64,000 nt of DNA from the NCBI GenBank assembly GCA_026120035.1, contig JALRME010000012.1:806001-870000 (forward strand), in the 5' to 3' direction. The translations under genes and the position numbers were made by a program. The DNA is from Coleophoma eucalyptorum (lineage: Eukaryota > Ascomycota > Leotiomycetes > Helotiales > Dermateaceae). The notes beneath the pieces are model-generated. The model worked only from the letters and a program-made list of their open reading frames with translations. It made no database searches and was not told the origin of the DNA. Positions 33,461-46,619 of the stretch are shown here, piece after piece; position 1 is the first letter of the stretch; each line of letters starts with the position of its first letter.

Positions 33461-35451
33461 GGTGAATTGAAGGATCTGGTGTATTTACTAACTGATGCTT
33501 TGGAGCTAGGAATATGATCTACCTTGTGAAGGGTGCTTTTATGCCGTACGGTGTTTCTCTCTTACAATCACGGAGAGACTGAGGACCGAGGACCGACAGG
33601 CGTCATCTTTAGCCTGCGTTTGGTCAAGCCAGTGGAGTTTATACTTGATTGGTGAGTCATTGTTCGCAACTTCGAGGAGTTCGGAATTGAGTTGGTGGTT
33701 TCGGTGTTATATATTCCAGGAAATTTTGTTTATTTTCGCGTAAGATGATATTGACCTTGTTATTGCATTCATGTGGAATGACTTATCACCTGAGGTACTA
33801 AATTTTGGTTCATGAAAGATGTAACTTATTGCTTAAACAAGTAGTTTATCGTCTTGATGTCTCCTAAAACGGTGTGCTGAATAACTATCACGAGGCTCTA
33901 TTAAGTCCATTAATAGATATTGAATTATAATTCCCATTAGTCATTTTATGTCTATGGAGTAGCTCTGCTAGTGGGATAACTGAGTGCTTTATAAAACAAG
34001 CACTAAAGCTCACGATGCCGCTATCTAACTTTGTATTGACAACGATTTAGATCTTCAGTGATTGACAACGTGCTTCTATGAGCAGAGTGATGAGTCATTG
34101 TTGAAATTTAAGTACAAGTATTTTGTTTGAGAGGTGAGAAGTTCTGTGCCTGCTCGTCTGCTTAGCGAGGAACAAGTATAGAGCAGCGGCTGTACCATAC
34201 CACCTTGATTAGTATCTACTTGCTAGTTGCATATACTAGCTCGAGCAGGTCTTTAGGGGAGGCTGGGGAATCGCATCTCTAATTATTGTGTTTGGATACT
34301 AGAAAAGTACTGTCTTTTATGCATACATTCACTCATCTCAATAGCCATTGCTCAGACAGTGCTCGACTCACATTCATTTGAATTCCTTCCCAGATGATCG
34401 TTTGCATGGAAGCGTGAGAACGTGGTTGCTATGACGTGTCGGTGATTTTACCCGTTCAATGATGCACTCCAGGCGCCTGGGCATTTTGCGCTGGCGACGT
34501 AGGCTTTGCATGATGCACCATCCGACTTCGGAGCAAGTAACCCTCTTGCGAGCAGACAATTAATGGTGCAGACCAGTACAACGGAACTGGGTCTTAATAT
34601 CAGATGCGCCCTTCAGCGCATGTGAAAAGACGGTTAACATTACTCGCTAGTTGGCCGACGACCTCTGGCAAACCATTACCCACTTTTGACAGGCCCGAGC
34701 GGGGGGATTGGAGAAAGCGTGGATCATGAACAGGAAAAATCAGACACCCATCAGGCACACGGGTAGGGAGGGCTCCAGTTCATATGCATGAATGCCTTGG
34801 TTGAGATTTTTTGAAGAATGAAAAGCCGTAATATAAAATAAACAAATAAATAAATAAAAATCGAGTCACCAACCCAACATCCTCAAACAGTCGTCGTGGA
34901 AACTCCGTATACCTGTCTTGGTCCCGCTATTCTGGTATCGGTCGGGCGGTTCACTTGCCCGCGGAATACTTGCAGAGAGCTAGAACCCGGCGACTTCGCC
35001 GACGGCAGCAGAGCCGGAGATCCCTGAAGGGAAACCGAAACAGTCTTGGCCCTCACGCCCTTCCACCAGTTCTACAGCCATTTATAGCGGCCCCGGTTAT
35101 TTGCTACGCCGGATCCTCTATCTGGCCTACCACTTTGAGCAAATCCCATCTTTTTAAGCTATGCGGCTAGGTTATCCTTTGGCCGACGATAGCCAGCCTG
35201 CGACCTCGCGCTGGGGTGGGGTGGAGTCAGGATATGATTCATGTCATGAAAATTGTTTAAACAGAGCCTTTTTTGCAATTGTCAATAAAACCCCATACGG
35301 TACACCAGGGACACTATAGGTATTGTGTGATCTTGCTCAACATTTCACCATTCTCGAAGAGCGAATCGGAACCCACACCGGACTTGTGTTGATTAGCCAA
35401 TTGCCATGGGAAGGAGTGAAACTACCAATTGAACTCGAGTGTTGATCAACA
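33461..35451. other. Large intergenic region DAO / MCT-type transporter
   Basis: 1991 nt. The left half is AT-rich, and an AAAT-type simple repeat lies at 34837-34860. The right 500 nt are more GC-rich and form the promoter of the transporter. No gene supported. Confidence 0.4.
34837..34860. repeat. AAAT simple repeat
   Basis: About five imperfect units of a four-base A/T repeat (AATAAACAAATAAATAAATA). A simple low-complexity tract. Confidence 0.6.
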
Positions 35452-36993
35452 ATGTCGAATTTACCAGCACGGGTAACACCCGTACCCGGCGACAATCCCG
35501 AGTCGAGATCGGTACCTGGAAACACATATGAGTCGGTCACCAGAGGGCGAGATATTGAATCGCAGACCGGTACAGACGATGGTGGGGACGGCATCGATGA
35601 TTCGGAGAAGCGCGCCCAGGAGAATGACTGCACGCTGGTTCGGTCATTCACTCCCGGCAATAGGCAATTGGACATTGAGCCTCCGCCCGATGGAGGAATG
35701 CAAGCATGGCTCCAAGGTAATGCGGAGTGCTCTAGACTCCGATCGACTTTCTCGACGAAATTTCCCAGCTGACTGAACACTAGTCTTGATGGGCCATCTC
35801 GTGATTTTCAATTCCTTTGGATATACCAATTCCTATGGATTCTTTGAATCCTACTACATACAAGAATTGGGCCTTACGGCATCCACGCTCTCCTGGCCAG
35901 GAAGTATGCAAATCTTCCTGGCCTTCCTGGTTGGAACATTATCCGGACGAGCTTGTGATGCGGGCTACTTACGATCTGTGCTCGCGCTGGGCTTTGCATT
36001 CCAACTACTCTCCGTCTTCAGCACATCCTTCTGCACGGAGTACTGGCAAATCATACTTGCACAGGGAATTTGTCAAGGACTAGGCAACGGATTGTCTTTC
36101 ACGCCGGCTGTGAGTACCGTAGCGACATATTTCCTGAAGCGTAGAGCTCTTGCCATTGCTCTGGTAAGCTGTGGAAATGCTACGGGTGGAGTCGTTTTCC
36201 CTCTGCTGGCACAGCAGCTTATCCCAAGAATTGGATTTGGGTGGACCTTGAGGGTCATGGGATTCGTCATGCTGTTTAACATGGCGATTGTATTGACTAT
36301 TGCTAAGAATAGACTGCCGCCCAGAACCAGTGGGCCTCTGGTCGACATGACTGCCTTCAAAGATGCAGCTTGGGTTCTGTTTGTTATATCTATGTTCTTG
36401 ATGTTTTGGGTTTTGTTCTTTGCGATCACTTACGTATGTCTCTGTTTGGTTCTCTCCGTACTTGCGCTTACACATGGCAGATTAACCTCTACGGGACCAA
36501 TGTTATTGGCGTCTCGCATACCACGTCCATCAATATCCTCCTCATTCTCAACGCAGTCGGGGTCCCAGGCCGTGTGATTCCCTGCTTAATTTCCGATTAC
36601 TATCTCGGGCCCATCAATACGGTCGTCCCTCTCGCCTGTATATGCAGTATGCTCTTCTTCCTTTGGGAAACCGTACATACGTATGCTGGCCTCATTGGCT
36701 TTGCCATCGCATTCGGATTCATTAATACCGGTGTGCAAGTGCTCGCAACAACATCTATGTCCTCCCTTTGCAAGGACGTAAGCAAGATGGGAACGCGCGT
36801 CGGAATGGCGCTCACTATTCTGAGTTTCGCTACTTTAACGGGAAGTCCCATCGCGGGTGCGTTGATTGATGCAAACCATGGGAACTTTCTGTACGCGCAG
36901 GTCTTTGGCGGGGTTGCTATCGCGATTGGGACGATGGTTTTGGTCGCGGCAAGAGTGTCGCAGACTGGTTGGCATATCATGGTTAGAATGTAA
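35452..36993 (+). CDS. MFS transporter, monocarboxylate (MCT/Mch) type
   Basis: Three exons, 35452-35716, 35784-36433 and 36481-36993, giving 475 residues. An ~80-residue hydrophilic N terminus ends in PPPDGGMQAWLQV, the PDGG-x-x-AW motif that opens transmembrane helix 1 in the SLC16/Mch family. About 12 helices follow, among them HLVIFNSFGYTNSYGFFESY, LALGFAFQLLSVFSTSF, GICQGLGNGLSFTPAVSTVA (the family's helix 4 signature), a central break, then IGVSHTTSINILLILNAVG with GRVIPCLISDYY (helix 8/9 loop), and GLIGFAIAFGFINTG. Fungal members move monocarboxylates, riboflavin or unknown metabolites across the plasma membrane; the substrate is not readable here. Introns: GTAATG-TAG (67 nt) and GTATGT-CAG (47 nt). 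The C terminus is very short after helix 12 (QTGWHIMVRM). Confidence 0.88.
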
Positions 36994-37545
36994 AAGTTGG
37001 GATCGGGTTTGCTGTAGATTTTAGGGTACTACATAGAGATGCAAAATAGAACTTGTTCAGATCAGTGGCTTGCCTCATATACTACGCGATCATTGTCCGC
37101 ATGGGTCAGATTGTCATGCCTCTTGCGCCACACTTACTGGCACGTACTAAGATCTGATGGTTGCTGCACATGATTTGCAACCAGGACCTCTAACAGAGAG
37201 TGTGCTGAGCTCCTAAGCTTCCACCATAGAAGTCTTTGGGAAGAAAGATAGTGCAAATCCCCAAGATGCCTTACTGACATTCCTCAGCATATTCATGGAT
37301 CCTGGGTATTCGTCCAACAGAATTTAAGACGGAAGCAAGGGGACGGAGCAGCACAGAAATATGGAGCAGTAAATAGGTAGGTACAGTGTTCCCCAATGCC
37401 TTGCTTAGCGCTACGTCAAGTCATCATAACTCTAAATTTGTCTTAATCCAAAGCTTTAAATCATCGGGCGTTGTGCACAAAAGCCAAGCGTCAGATCGGG
37501 ACAATTCACAGCAGCCCGCAGTAATCTAAGGCCCTTTCACAAGCA

Positions 37546-37552
37546 TATAAAA
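37546..37552 (+). promoter_or_regulatory. Orphan TATA box
   Basis: TATAAAA followed by a run of C and a CT-rich initiator-like stretch (37553-37582). No protein-coding gene could be assigned downstream; the first ATG frames stop after about 25 codons. Confidence 0.35.
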
Positions 37553-39268
37553 CCCCCCTACCCAAAATCCCATTCTCTTCTTGTTGAACAGTAGATTACA
37601 TGCGCATTCTAGAAGAGTGCTCTGTTGTGAAAAAGAAATGCCTCGACGCTTCTATCCCAGTTCAAAGCTTTGCTCGTTAGCGAAGGGATACTTGCTGACT
37701 GGAACGTAGGTGTTCGATCATGTCAGCGCCACTTTTCACTTTCTTCCACTCTCTGTCGCTTACCCGTTACCACTTTCAGCCCAACAAACCACAACAGCAG
37801 AAGCCACTGTCTTCAAACATCTAAACCGAAGCAAGACTCTTCTGGTTGATCGGAGTCGGCCGTGAACTGCATCGTATTCGCTTGAGAGCACCTGTACCTC
37901 GGAGTCATGAGACGGACAAGATGGCCTGGCGATTCACTGCAGACGAGGTCTGAGAATCGCGAATCCCCGCAATTTCACAGCGTAGCGAGGCAGAAGCAGG
38001 AATGCTCCTCACCATTCATACCCATGTGCTGGCCAGCGCCACATCAATCACAAAACCGACCCGCCTTGGAACCTTAAACCGACGTTACTTCTTTCTCTTG
38101 GCTTGCTGCAACATAAAAGTCAGCTGTGGTCTGGGGTGACCTACGGGTGCCTTTTTAGGAAGGCCGTTATCATCTTGGCGCTGCTTCACTTGAATCCCTT
38201 TGGATGGTCTCCGGAGCTATCTGTGTAATAGCGTCTGTACGGCTGGTGTACAATAGTTACACCCACCTGTTTCTAACCAGCTGCAGTAAGGGGTTACTAC
38301 TGTTGGCCCGCATTTCTTCGGTCCCAGGTGAGGAGGGGAGGAGAGCCGCCATGGCAACGCCTCTACTGGCAGACGAAAATGGTAGCTCGATCGCAGCAAA
38401 GTCACAAGCCTTACAAATAAGTGCCACCGTATTTCTAGTAGAAGATATGCCTGTAGACAGTTCTGCATGCTTTTGGAGGGTCATTATCAGTTCTCTTTGA
38501 TCTGGCGACCAGTCATCGTGACTTTTGTTATCAGGATTTGGTTGAAAATCGTCCCGTCCTACTATATTTCAATATAGTTGCCTGCTCCTCGGTTGCCAAA
38601 TCGACACAGTGGCAAGGGATTTGGATGTTAGCGGCATGTGTCCTGGGGCAGCGCCAATGTGTCGTGCAGATCTCACAAGGAACGGCCGTTTTTGGGATGG
38701 CTTTATTCCTTCCTGCACTCCTTGACGAACACAAGCCATTATCCAATCGAAACTCTTGTCTCCTGCTCCTTTGGCTTCGGCGAGGGCAAAATGTGCCACT
38801 ACAAACTCAGTGTGGCCCCCAGATCAGCCAATATCTAAACCATCTGGATTTCAATCGGCGCCAATGTCTGTAATGCGTCCTTCTAGCCAATTTTGATCCT
38901 CATGAGAGGTAGTTTCTGGACCCTATCCTTGTAGTCTCGAACAGACTCTAGGGCTATAGGGCAGCTCTCTCGGGGCTGAATCCTCTTTGGCATGCACTTT
39001 GCCACACCTTACTCTCTCGCGTAATGCTTTACCTTCGACCTGACCACAAGCGCTTGACTTGTCTGCTCATTCGGAGTCCTCTCCAGTGGGAATTTGCCTC
39101 TGTGCTGGCTGGAAGAGGTCTTATCACTTGGCATTTTGTAAGTTTTGGGAAGGAGCTTTCCTCACGGAGTAACTTATCGATGTTGAGGAGTTCGAAAGTC
39201 GGATCACCACCTTCTAGAAGGTCGGATCGTCTCCGCAAGTAACCGTAGGTCAGCGTTGTGTCTTCTGC

Positions 39269-39277
39269 TATATATAT
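39269..39277 (+). promoter_or_regulatory. TATA element of the OPT gene
   Basis: TATATATAT 66-74 nt before the ATG at 39343. The position suits a fungal TATA element. Confidence 0.4.
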
Positions 39278-39342
39278 CAGCGGTGCCCCTCTTTCCTGTG
39301 CATTGAAAAATATCACTGCCTTTCACCATCGTTTCCGTTGCC

Positions 39343-41916
39343 ATGGCCGACAACGAAAAGGCCGCTCACGTATCTGCCACGTCTGAAGTGACTAGCACCG
39401 ACAACGAAAAGACGCCTCATGTTACGGAGCATGAGCCATATGATGCTGCCGCCCTCAATATTAACATTGGAGAGTTTCCTCTTCATCCATTGCCACGGGG
39501 AGATCATGATCAGACTTCCCTGAAGGAAGAGCTTCTTCAGGAAGAAAAAGAAGATCTTTATGTGCCATTCGCTATTTCCGAAGATGTTGCCGAGGAATCC
39601 AACATCCTCACTATTCGTGCTCTCATCACCGGCATAATTCTTGGTTCTTTAGTGTGTGCATCCAACCTGTACCTAGGTAATTTGATTGGTTCCTGTTTAT
39701 TAGAACAGCGTATCTAATTCATTGAACAGGCCTCAAAACGGGATTCACTTTTAGTTCCTCCATGTTCGGTGCTATCTTTGGCTACGGAATTGTGAAGTTG
39801 TTCTCGAAGTTCACTCCAAATGCTCCTATCCTAGGTGGCTCTTTCGGTCCCCAGGAGAATACCATTATCCAAGCCGCAGCCGTTGGTGCTGGGGGCACCG
39901 CAGGTCTCTTTGTCGCAGGTCTTCCTGCCATGTACCAGCTTGATTTATTGGGTATCACCCCAAAGGCGGATATTGGAAAGATCTTCACCATTACATTGGT
40001 CTGCTCGTTCTTCGGCATTTTCTTTGTCACACCACTACGGAAGTTCTTCGTCATTCAGGTCGCAAGGGAATTGAAACTTATGTTTCCAACTCGTAGGCTG
40101 GTCTTGACCCCATCGATGGTTGTTTGTGCTAATACTCCATTCAAGCAACCGCGACTGCAGTGACCATTCGCTCTATGCATGTTGCTGGCTCTGGTAGCCG
40201 AGAAGCTATGAGCAAGCTTAAGGCTCTTGGTATTGCTTTCGGCGCAGCTATCGTGCAGCGTGTTGCATCGTATTATGCAGTCGGAATTCTTTATGACTGG
40301 CATATTTTTACATGGTACAACAACCTGGAACATCATACCATTTCTAGTTACTGATTCCTTCGTTAGGTTCTATATTTGGAGCGGATACAGCAACTGGGCA
40401 CTAAATATCGAGAACTGGGGCTGGTACATGGAATGGACACCTGCTTTCATCGGCTCCGGCATGCTCATCGGTCTCAACTCTGCACTATCCATGTTTGCTG
40501 GTTCTTTCCTCGCATGGGGTCTCATTGGACCTGTGCTTGTACACTACGGAGAATGTATTGGCAAGCCCTTAGCACCGGATGATCCAAAGTGGAGTGGCCT
40601 CATGAGTTTCGTATCGCTCAGCAATCTTGGCAAGACGGCTCCATCTCCACGATACTGGCTTCTATGGCCGTAAGTACCCTTTTTAACAACATTTTTAAAC
40701 ATCTGCTTACAATATTTACAGTGGTGTCATGATTATGGTTTGTTCTTCTATGGCCGAGCTTTTTATCCAGTACAAAATCATCTGGATTGCCCTCAAATCT
40801 CTCTTCCACCAATCCTGCGTCGCCATCAACGCTCGCGCCCAAAAGCGCGGAAAGCCTATCAAGTTCTTTGAGAAGCATGGGAAAGACAACCGAAAATATG
40901 AGGACATTGTTGAAGATCCTGCTAAGCCAGAAGACCAAGTCCCAGACTGGATGTGGATCTTGGGTCTCGTGGTTGTTATCGTTCTAGCTATGGTCATTTG
41001 CCAATATCAATGGGTAAGATTCGACTTTTGCATGAGTAATGAAACAGTATTTGCTAACAGCAATTTTTTCTTCTAGCAAATGCACCCAGGCCTCACCATC
41101 CTCGCATGCGTCCTTGGATTCCTCTTTGCATTCCTATCTATCCAAATCGGCGCCGTCACCGATCAAACTCCCTTGACCGCATCATCCAAAGCATCACAAC
41201 TTGTTTTTGGTGGCGCAACAGCTGGACACGGTTACACGGTGCAGCATGCCCAGAAGCTTAACCTGGTCGCTGGATCTATCGCATCAGGATCCGCCGATGT
41301 TGCAACCAATCTTACCGGTGATTTCAGAACTGGATTCCTACTGCGTACGCCCCCTATCAAGCAATTCTATGCACAAGCACTCGGAACCTTCATTTCTGTC
41401 TGGCTTGCGCCTGGGCTCTTCGTTCTCTTCACCTCTGCCTACCCATGTATCATCCATCCTGATGATTACGACTCATGCGCCTTCGCAGCCCCATCTGTAG
41501 GTGCCTGGGCTGCAGTTGCTCAGGCCGTGACGAATCCTAAAGTCCACATTCCACTCACATCCGGCATCTTCGCCATTGTCATGGGTGTCGTATCCATCAT
41601 CCAGGTTGTCGTCCGTCACTACTATCTCATTGGTGCCCGCGAAAAGTATCGCGCCTACCTCCCCAACTGGGGTGCCATCGCCTTGTCCTTCGTTATCCCG
41701 GTTCCTGTCTTCACCAACGCTGCGTTATTCGGCGCTTTGGTCGCTGCTGCTTGGGTCAAGTTCAAGCCGAAGAGCTGGGAGGTCTATAGATATGCTGTCG
41801 CCGCTGGTATGATTGCGGGTGAGGGTATGGGTGGTGTTATTGGCGCTTGTTTGCAGCTCGGTGGTGCCATTGAGGGGTATGCTACTAATATTGGATGCCC
41901 AGCAAATTCTTGCTAA
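39343..41916 (+). CDS. OPT-superfamily oligopeptide transporter
   Basis: Six exons, 39343-39676, 39730-40092, 40146-40314, 40367-40669, 40722-41013 and 41077-41916, giving 766 residues. A ~95-residue hydrophilic, acidic N terminus precedes the first helix ([20 protein letters not shown]), then [19 protein letters not shown] and [20 protein letters not shown], which are OPT landmarks. The splice at 40093-40145 restores [15 protein letters not shown], a motif typical of the YSL-like OPT branch. The splice at 40315-40366 restores [17 protein letters not shown]. The rest has [20 protein letters not shown], a long cytosolic loop ([18 protein letters not shown]), and a hydrophobic C-terminal half with [18 protein letters not shown] and [17 protein letters not shown]. 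These proton-coupled carriers bring in small peptides, glutathione or metal chelates. All introns are 52-63 nt and canonical. The substrate is unknown. Confidence 0.93.
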
Positions 41917-43347
41917 AAAGAATTTTGGTCATAGGTGTACAGTATAACTAAGTTATAAAGACAATGCATAATTAATGAAGTTCTGGTTGCAATGAGAGAA
42001 TGTGGCAAACTAGACAAGATTGAACAGAACCTGTGATCTCTCTCTCTGGTAATTAATTTCATGGTCTGTCTATCTATACTCTACTGTTGTATTTTCATCC
42101 ATGTTTTATATATTACTGAATCTAGGAACTCTGAATTGACATATCTACTGACTTTTCTTTCTTTGAATTTATCTCTGTGACTAGGATGCTAGGTTCAATC
42201 TTTTCGAATTTTACACTATTACCTTGACAAGCACACCAGATAATAATAAATTTCCTCCAGATTGAGAGTCGAGAGTCTGATGCTAGGGCAGGAATCTTCA
42301 TATGCCTTGCGTTGCTTATAATACACAAAGGGATGGCTGTATAAGATATAATATAGCTTACAGTGTATCTAATATATCTGTCACTAAGCTCGAAAGTGGA
42401 ATGGATTTCGCAACTATCTCTCACGTATGGAGGAAATGTAAACGAAAATTCACAATGTCGGTGTCAACCTATTGCTGGAAATAGCGAGAGCTTTGAAGAG
42501 GAATGAAGTAGGAGATGAAGTGGACTTCTATGAGGACGGAGAAGAGAATTGGGCCTTGTCGAGATTACTAGAGACCTACAAGAATCGAAGCGAAGGTGTT
42601 AAGGAGGTCTCCTATGGTCGACTACTGTCGATACTTAACTTAATGGCTTTATAGGGATTGGAAAATATTATAAACGACGATGGGTCCCTTGATTCTACTG
42701 CGTAGACAACAAATATTAACCTAATAGTCGAATAGGAGTGAGTAGCTGCTTGAAACTGCTGAGCAGGGCAAGCAGCGCCTTCAGCCAATCACAAACTGCT
42801 CGCAGTGATACCCTCGAAGCGGTTAGATCGCAAACACAGAAATCATAAGCGAGCCACTCTCACCAGTGCGAATGGATGTTTGCTCGACGGGCAAACATCG
42901 TTTGTATGTATGACGGCGGCGCAGGGCTGAAGGTCGGGGCTATCAACGTCAGCAGCGATCACCTCGTGAACTTTTACTCAACTTACACTTCATCCCTTTT
43001 CGTACCACCTCTGCGAAATCTCCAGTTTTCTCTCTACCATCGTTAAATCTCATACTGCAGTCACATCCAGGTCATCGAGCGTCACTTGGCGACGCCTCAG
43101 CGACGCCTAGCTTCACTTCTATAGGAGAGCTTATGCAGTTCGCTCCTTAGCTTTCCTTGCTCTCGGTATTGACCCTTCGGTGTGCAACGCTCAACTGGGA
43201 AAATAGGAACGAGGGGGAACGGCTGTGGGGCAAGATAGGGCTGAATTCTGTGGCACCTCAGGGATTCTGGGCAACGGTACCTGACGGATCTAGACTTAAC
43301 CAATTCGTTGTGAGCCTTGTATGGAATTCTAACAGTGGGGCCCAACG
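41917..43347. other. Intergenic region OPT / Zn2Cys6 regulator
   Basis: 1431 nt, AT-rich on the left and more mixed on the right. The open frame at 42472-42654 begins at TTG and lacks motifs. Nothing else recognised. Confidence 0.4.
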
Positions 43348-45198
43348 ATGGTGTTTTGTGGGCGTCCCTCAAAGGGCTGTGAAAGATGCCGTAAGAGGAA
43401 GATTCGAGTAAGCAGACTTTCTCCTTTTGATATATGTTCAGCTAGTTCTACATCTGAGATTTCAGCCTGAGCTGACAAAGTCTTGCTACTCAAGTGTTCC
43501 CAACAGCAAGATGGCTGCTCGCAATGCGGAAGAGCCAATGTAAAATGCCCTGGATACCGAGCACAAGTCGATGTTATCTTTCGCCATGAGAGCGAAAATG
43601 TTATTAAAAAGGCCAAAGCACGGGAAGCCAAGGCCAAACGTGCAGCAGCTGGTATGGATTACAGTCTTTATCCATCAACTGATGAAGACGGCAGCCAGTC
43701 TCCAGAAGAAATTCTTGAGATTGTACGGCAAACTGCTATGCCCCCTGGAGTGGACATATTAGGTGAGAACATGGTACCTTCTGTCGACGATATAGCCATA
43801 GCTGCGTTTGTTCATGATCACGTCATCGGCATGGACTACAACGGCGAAACAAGAGGTCACATGGATGGATTAGTAGATATTCAACAAATTCAGCGCCTCG
43901 ATACGAGTCTCATACACGCCATGAAGGCGATCGGGCTAGCGAGCTTTTCTCATTTCCAAAAATCACCCTCGCTAATGACAGACGCTCGGAAGCACTATCT
44001 CCACGCAATCCAATCCACTAATGCGGCAATCCGAGATCCTGTTGATGTGAAGAAAGACAGTACCTTGATATCGATCATGATGTTGGGCATCTTCGAAACT
44101 ATGACAGGCACCAATCCAAAATCTTTAGAAGCATATCAAAACCACTTCAATGGTGCTGCCGCTGTCGTCAAGCTTAGAGGTCGCAAGCAGCTGGCAACAC
44201 CTGCCGGGCGAAGGATGTTCATCCAAGTCACGACAAATCTGATCGTGATTTGTATGCAACGAGAAGTCCATGTCCCAGAACACATTCTCGAATTAACCGA
44301 GGAGATAAATCGGACGATGCCAGTGTTACTGCGAGAGTCATCCGGGTGGAAAGTGCAACAGGCCATGATTGCATACACGCAGTTGCGAGCAGATATTCGC
44401 ATGAAGAAGATTACTGACCCGACGGAGATCTTACAAAAAGTGCTTGAGCTGGACGGCATTCTCCTCGACATCTTCACAAGTATTCCAGAAGGCTGGCAGT
44501 ACACAACCATCTACACAGACTCGGATCCCGAAGTCGTGTGGAAGGGCAAGTATCACGTATATTACGATTACTGGATCGCCAATATCTGGAACGGGATGCG
44601 AACGACGCGGGTTCTCCTCAACTCAACCATCCGACGCATTCTTCTCGAGGGCTTCGCTGCGAAACCGCCTACCTTTATATCACCCGAATACACAGCCCAG
44701 TATCAGATCTCTACCGATACTCTTTTTCAACTGCAAGCCGATATCCTCGCCAGTGTGCCACAGCATATGGGCTATATTCAGGACTTCACATCGCCAAAAC
44801 TCGCTTACGATGCTTTACGCCCCAGCAATCCAGAAAGCATCGAAAAGGCCCTCAGCAATTTCCACTTCTCCATCTCATCCGACGAGCAGAGACGTGCAAC
44901 AAAATCCTGCAGTCCCATGCCAGCGATCCGTGCATCTGGCGGGTACTTTATCATGTGGCCACTTTGGTTTGTGGGGATCATGGGGGTCTCCACGGATGAG
45001 ATTCGGCAGTATTGCGTGCGGAACTTGGAGTTCTTGGGTAACGATATGGGGATACGCCAAGCGCTTTTATTGGCTAATGTTGTGCGGTTGCGAAGTACAA
45101 CTGGGAAATATGACGAGGAACGCCTCTTTCAGAAATCAAAGGTGCAGAGGCCACAGGCCACCCAGCCGGTTCTTTCGCCAGGTGTGGTTGCAAACTGA
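43348..45198 (+). CDS. Zn2Cys6 transcription factor
   Basis: Two exons, 43348-43407 and 43495-45198, giving 587 residues. The first exon (20 codons) ends GCERCRKRKIR and the second begins CSQQQDGCSQCGRANVKCPGY, so the intron cuts the binuclear zinc cluster exactly in the middle. The six cysteines (11, 14, 21, 28, 31, 38) have spacing CX2CX6CX6CX2CX6C. Basic residues between C14 and C21 contact DNA. The remaining ~540 residues have the helical character of the fungal-specific regulatory domain (LVDIQQIQRLDTSLIHAMKA, STLISIMMLGIFETMTG), ending in a short disordered tail. There is no obvious long coiled coil, so dimer mode is open. It would bind CGG-type half sites; the target genes are unknown. 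Position, 3.3 kb upstream of a sugar porter and a galactanase, makes these possible targets but does not prove it. Confidence 0.9.
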
Positions 45199-46580
45199 TG
45201 ACTTGGACGGGGCCATGGGTTTTACGTGGGGTAAAGCTCTATTGTAAATAACTTTCTTGTTTATACACTGCAACCATTGCAGATAGATACAGATAATTTG
45301 CTAGAATGGAAATAAGCTAAAAATTCTGGAAATAAGCTATTTGGTGTTGCCTCAACCCTGCTCTGCCTTAATCTCTGGATGAGAACTTTAGAATTTGGCC
45401 AAGACTTTATCCAAATATTGTACTATCAAGTTACTTACACAGTGCCTGTGTATAAGGATCTAGTTAATGCTGAAACTGCAGAGTTTAAGTCACTGTCGAT
45501 GGAACACGTCCCGGAAACTGCCAGAAAACGCATCGGTAATAATGGGTACGCAGTTTGGTTTTATCAAACCACCTCGCCCCTCCGCTAAAATAGCCGTCCA
45601 GGGTATCGAATCTCATGCCGCTGAGCCGTACAGAGATGGGGGCATGGCAAAGGATCTGGCCAATGCTACACTGTCCCATGCAATCCTATCAGACCCCAGG
45701 TTTACTAGTACTAGCCCCCTTACTTTGCGGCAGCACCACTCCACTGGCCATGCACGTAGGTTCCTCACACGGAGATCATCCAGATGGCAATGGTTAAGTG
45801 CGGGTCTATCATTGACACCAGGTGGCTATCAATCGAATATATATTTTCCCCACTCACGATCGCACCTCTTCCTCTGTATCTTTGCGTACATTTTGTTGGC
45901 AAAACTTATTTCTGCTCCTGGGTTTGTCGTCCGCTCTAGCTGAATTTTATTTGATTCGCATGTTATAATAATAACATCGTATTCTGAATCTTAGACTCGT
46001 CGGGTTTTGTTATCGGCTATCGATTGAGCAGTGAGATTAACGGGCTCAAGGCTCGAGTTGGGTTTGCACGCATCTAACAGTTGGTTAATGTAGTACGCAA
46101 TGATGTAATCCCACCATGTTTTTCTCGCCCTCTATAATACCAAAGTGCAGCTCTCGGGTATCGAAATTTTAAAAGCGCATTCCACTTGTTGGTTCATCGG
46201 AAAGTATGCGTATGCCGATAGAATCCCTTGTTCTCTCCTAGTGCTCTTGATATTTTCCATTGCGTATGCCGCTGGGATCAAGCCAATTATGCCCTCTAGA
46301 AATCTTCTATCGTGCCTATAGAAATTTGAGCGAGGTAAGGGACGAGTATTACGCTTACATGCATTTATATGTATGCACCGACGCCACGCGCACACAAATA
46401 TGCCGGCTGCAACATGTGGCCTCGCTATTAGTTCAGCTTTTGCGATCAGCTGTAACTTTTCTATAAGATCGGCCGTGCTAGCAAAGGCAATAATTGGAGG
46501 GTACAAATGAGAGTGCACATATTAGGATTTAGGCAATGCAGACGGTGACAGTGTGAATGGATTCGCGATATGAAGCTTTT

Positions 46581-46619
46581 CGGGAGGACGTAACGGGAGG
46601 ACGTAACGGCAGGACGCTA
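46581..46619. repeat. 13-bp tandem repeat, three units
   Basis: CGGGAGGACGTAA at 46581-46593, repeated exactly at 46594-46606, then a diverged copy CGGCAGGACGCTA at 46607-46619. Confidence 0.85.

Larger units (their letters stand above)
36994..39342. other. Large intergenic region with possible decayed or non-coding transcript
   Basis: 2349 nt. A well-formed TATAAAA at 37546-37552, followed by C-rich and CT-rich sequence, looks like a real core promoter, but only very short open frames follow. Between about 38217 and 38873 several frames are open on both strands with no recognised family. The last 100 nt are the promoter of the OPT gene. Confidence 0.4.
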
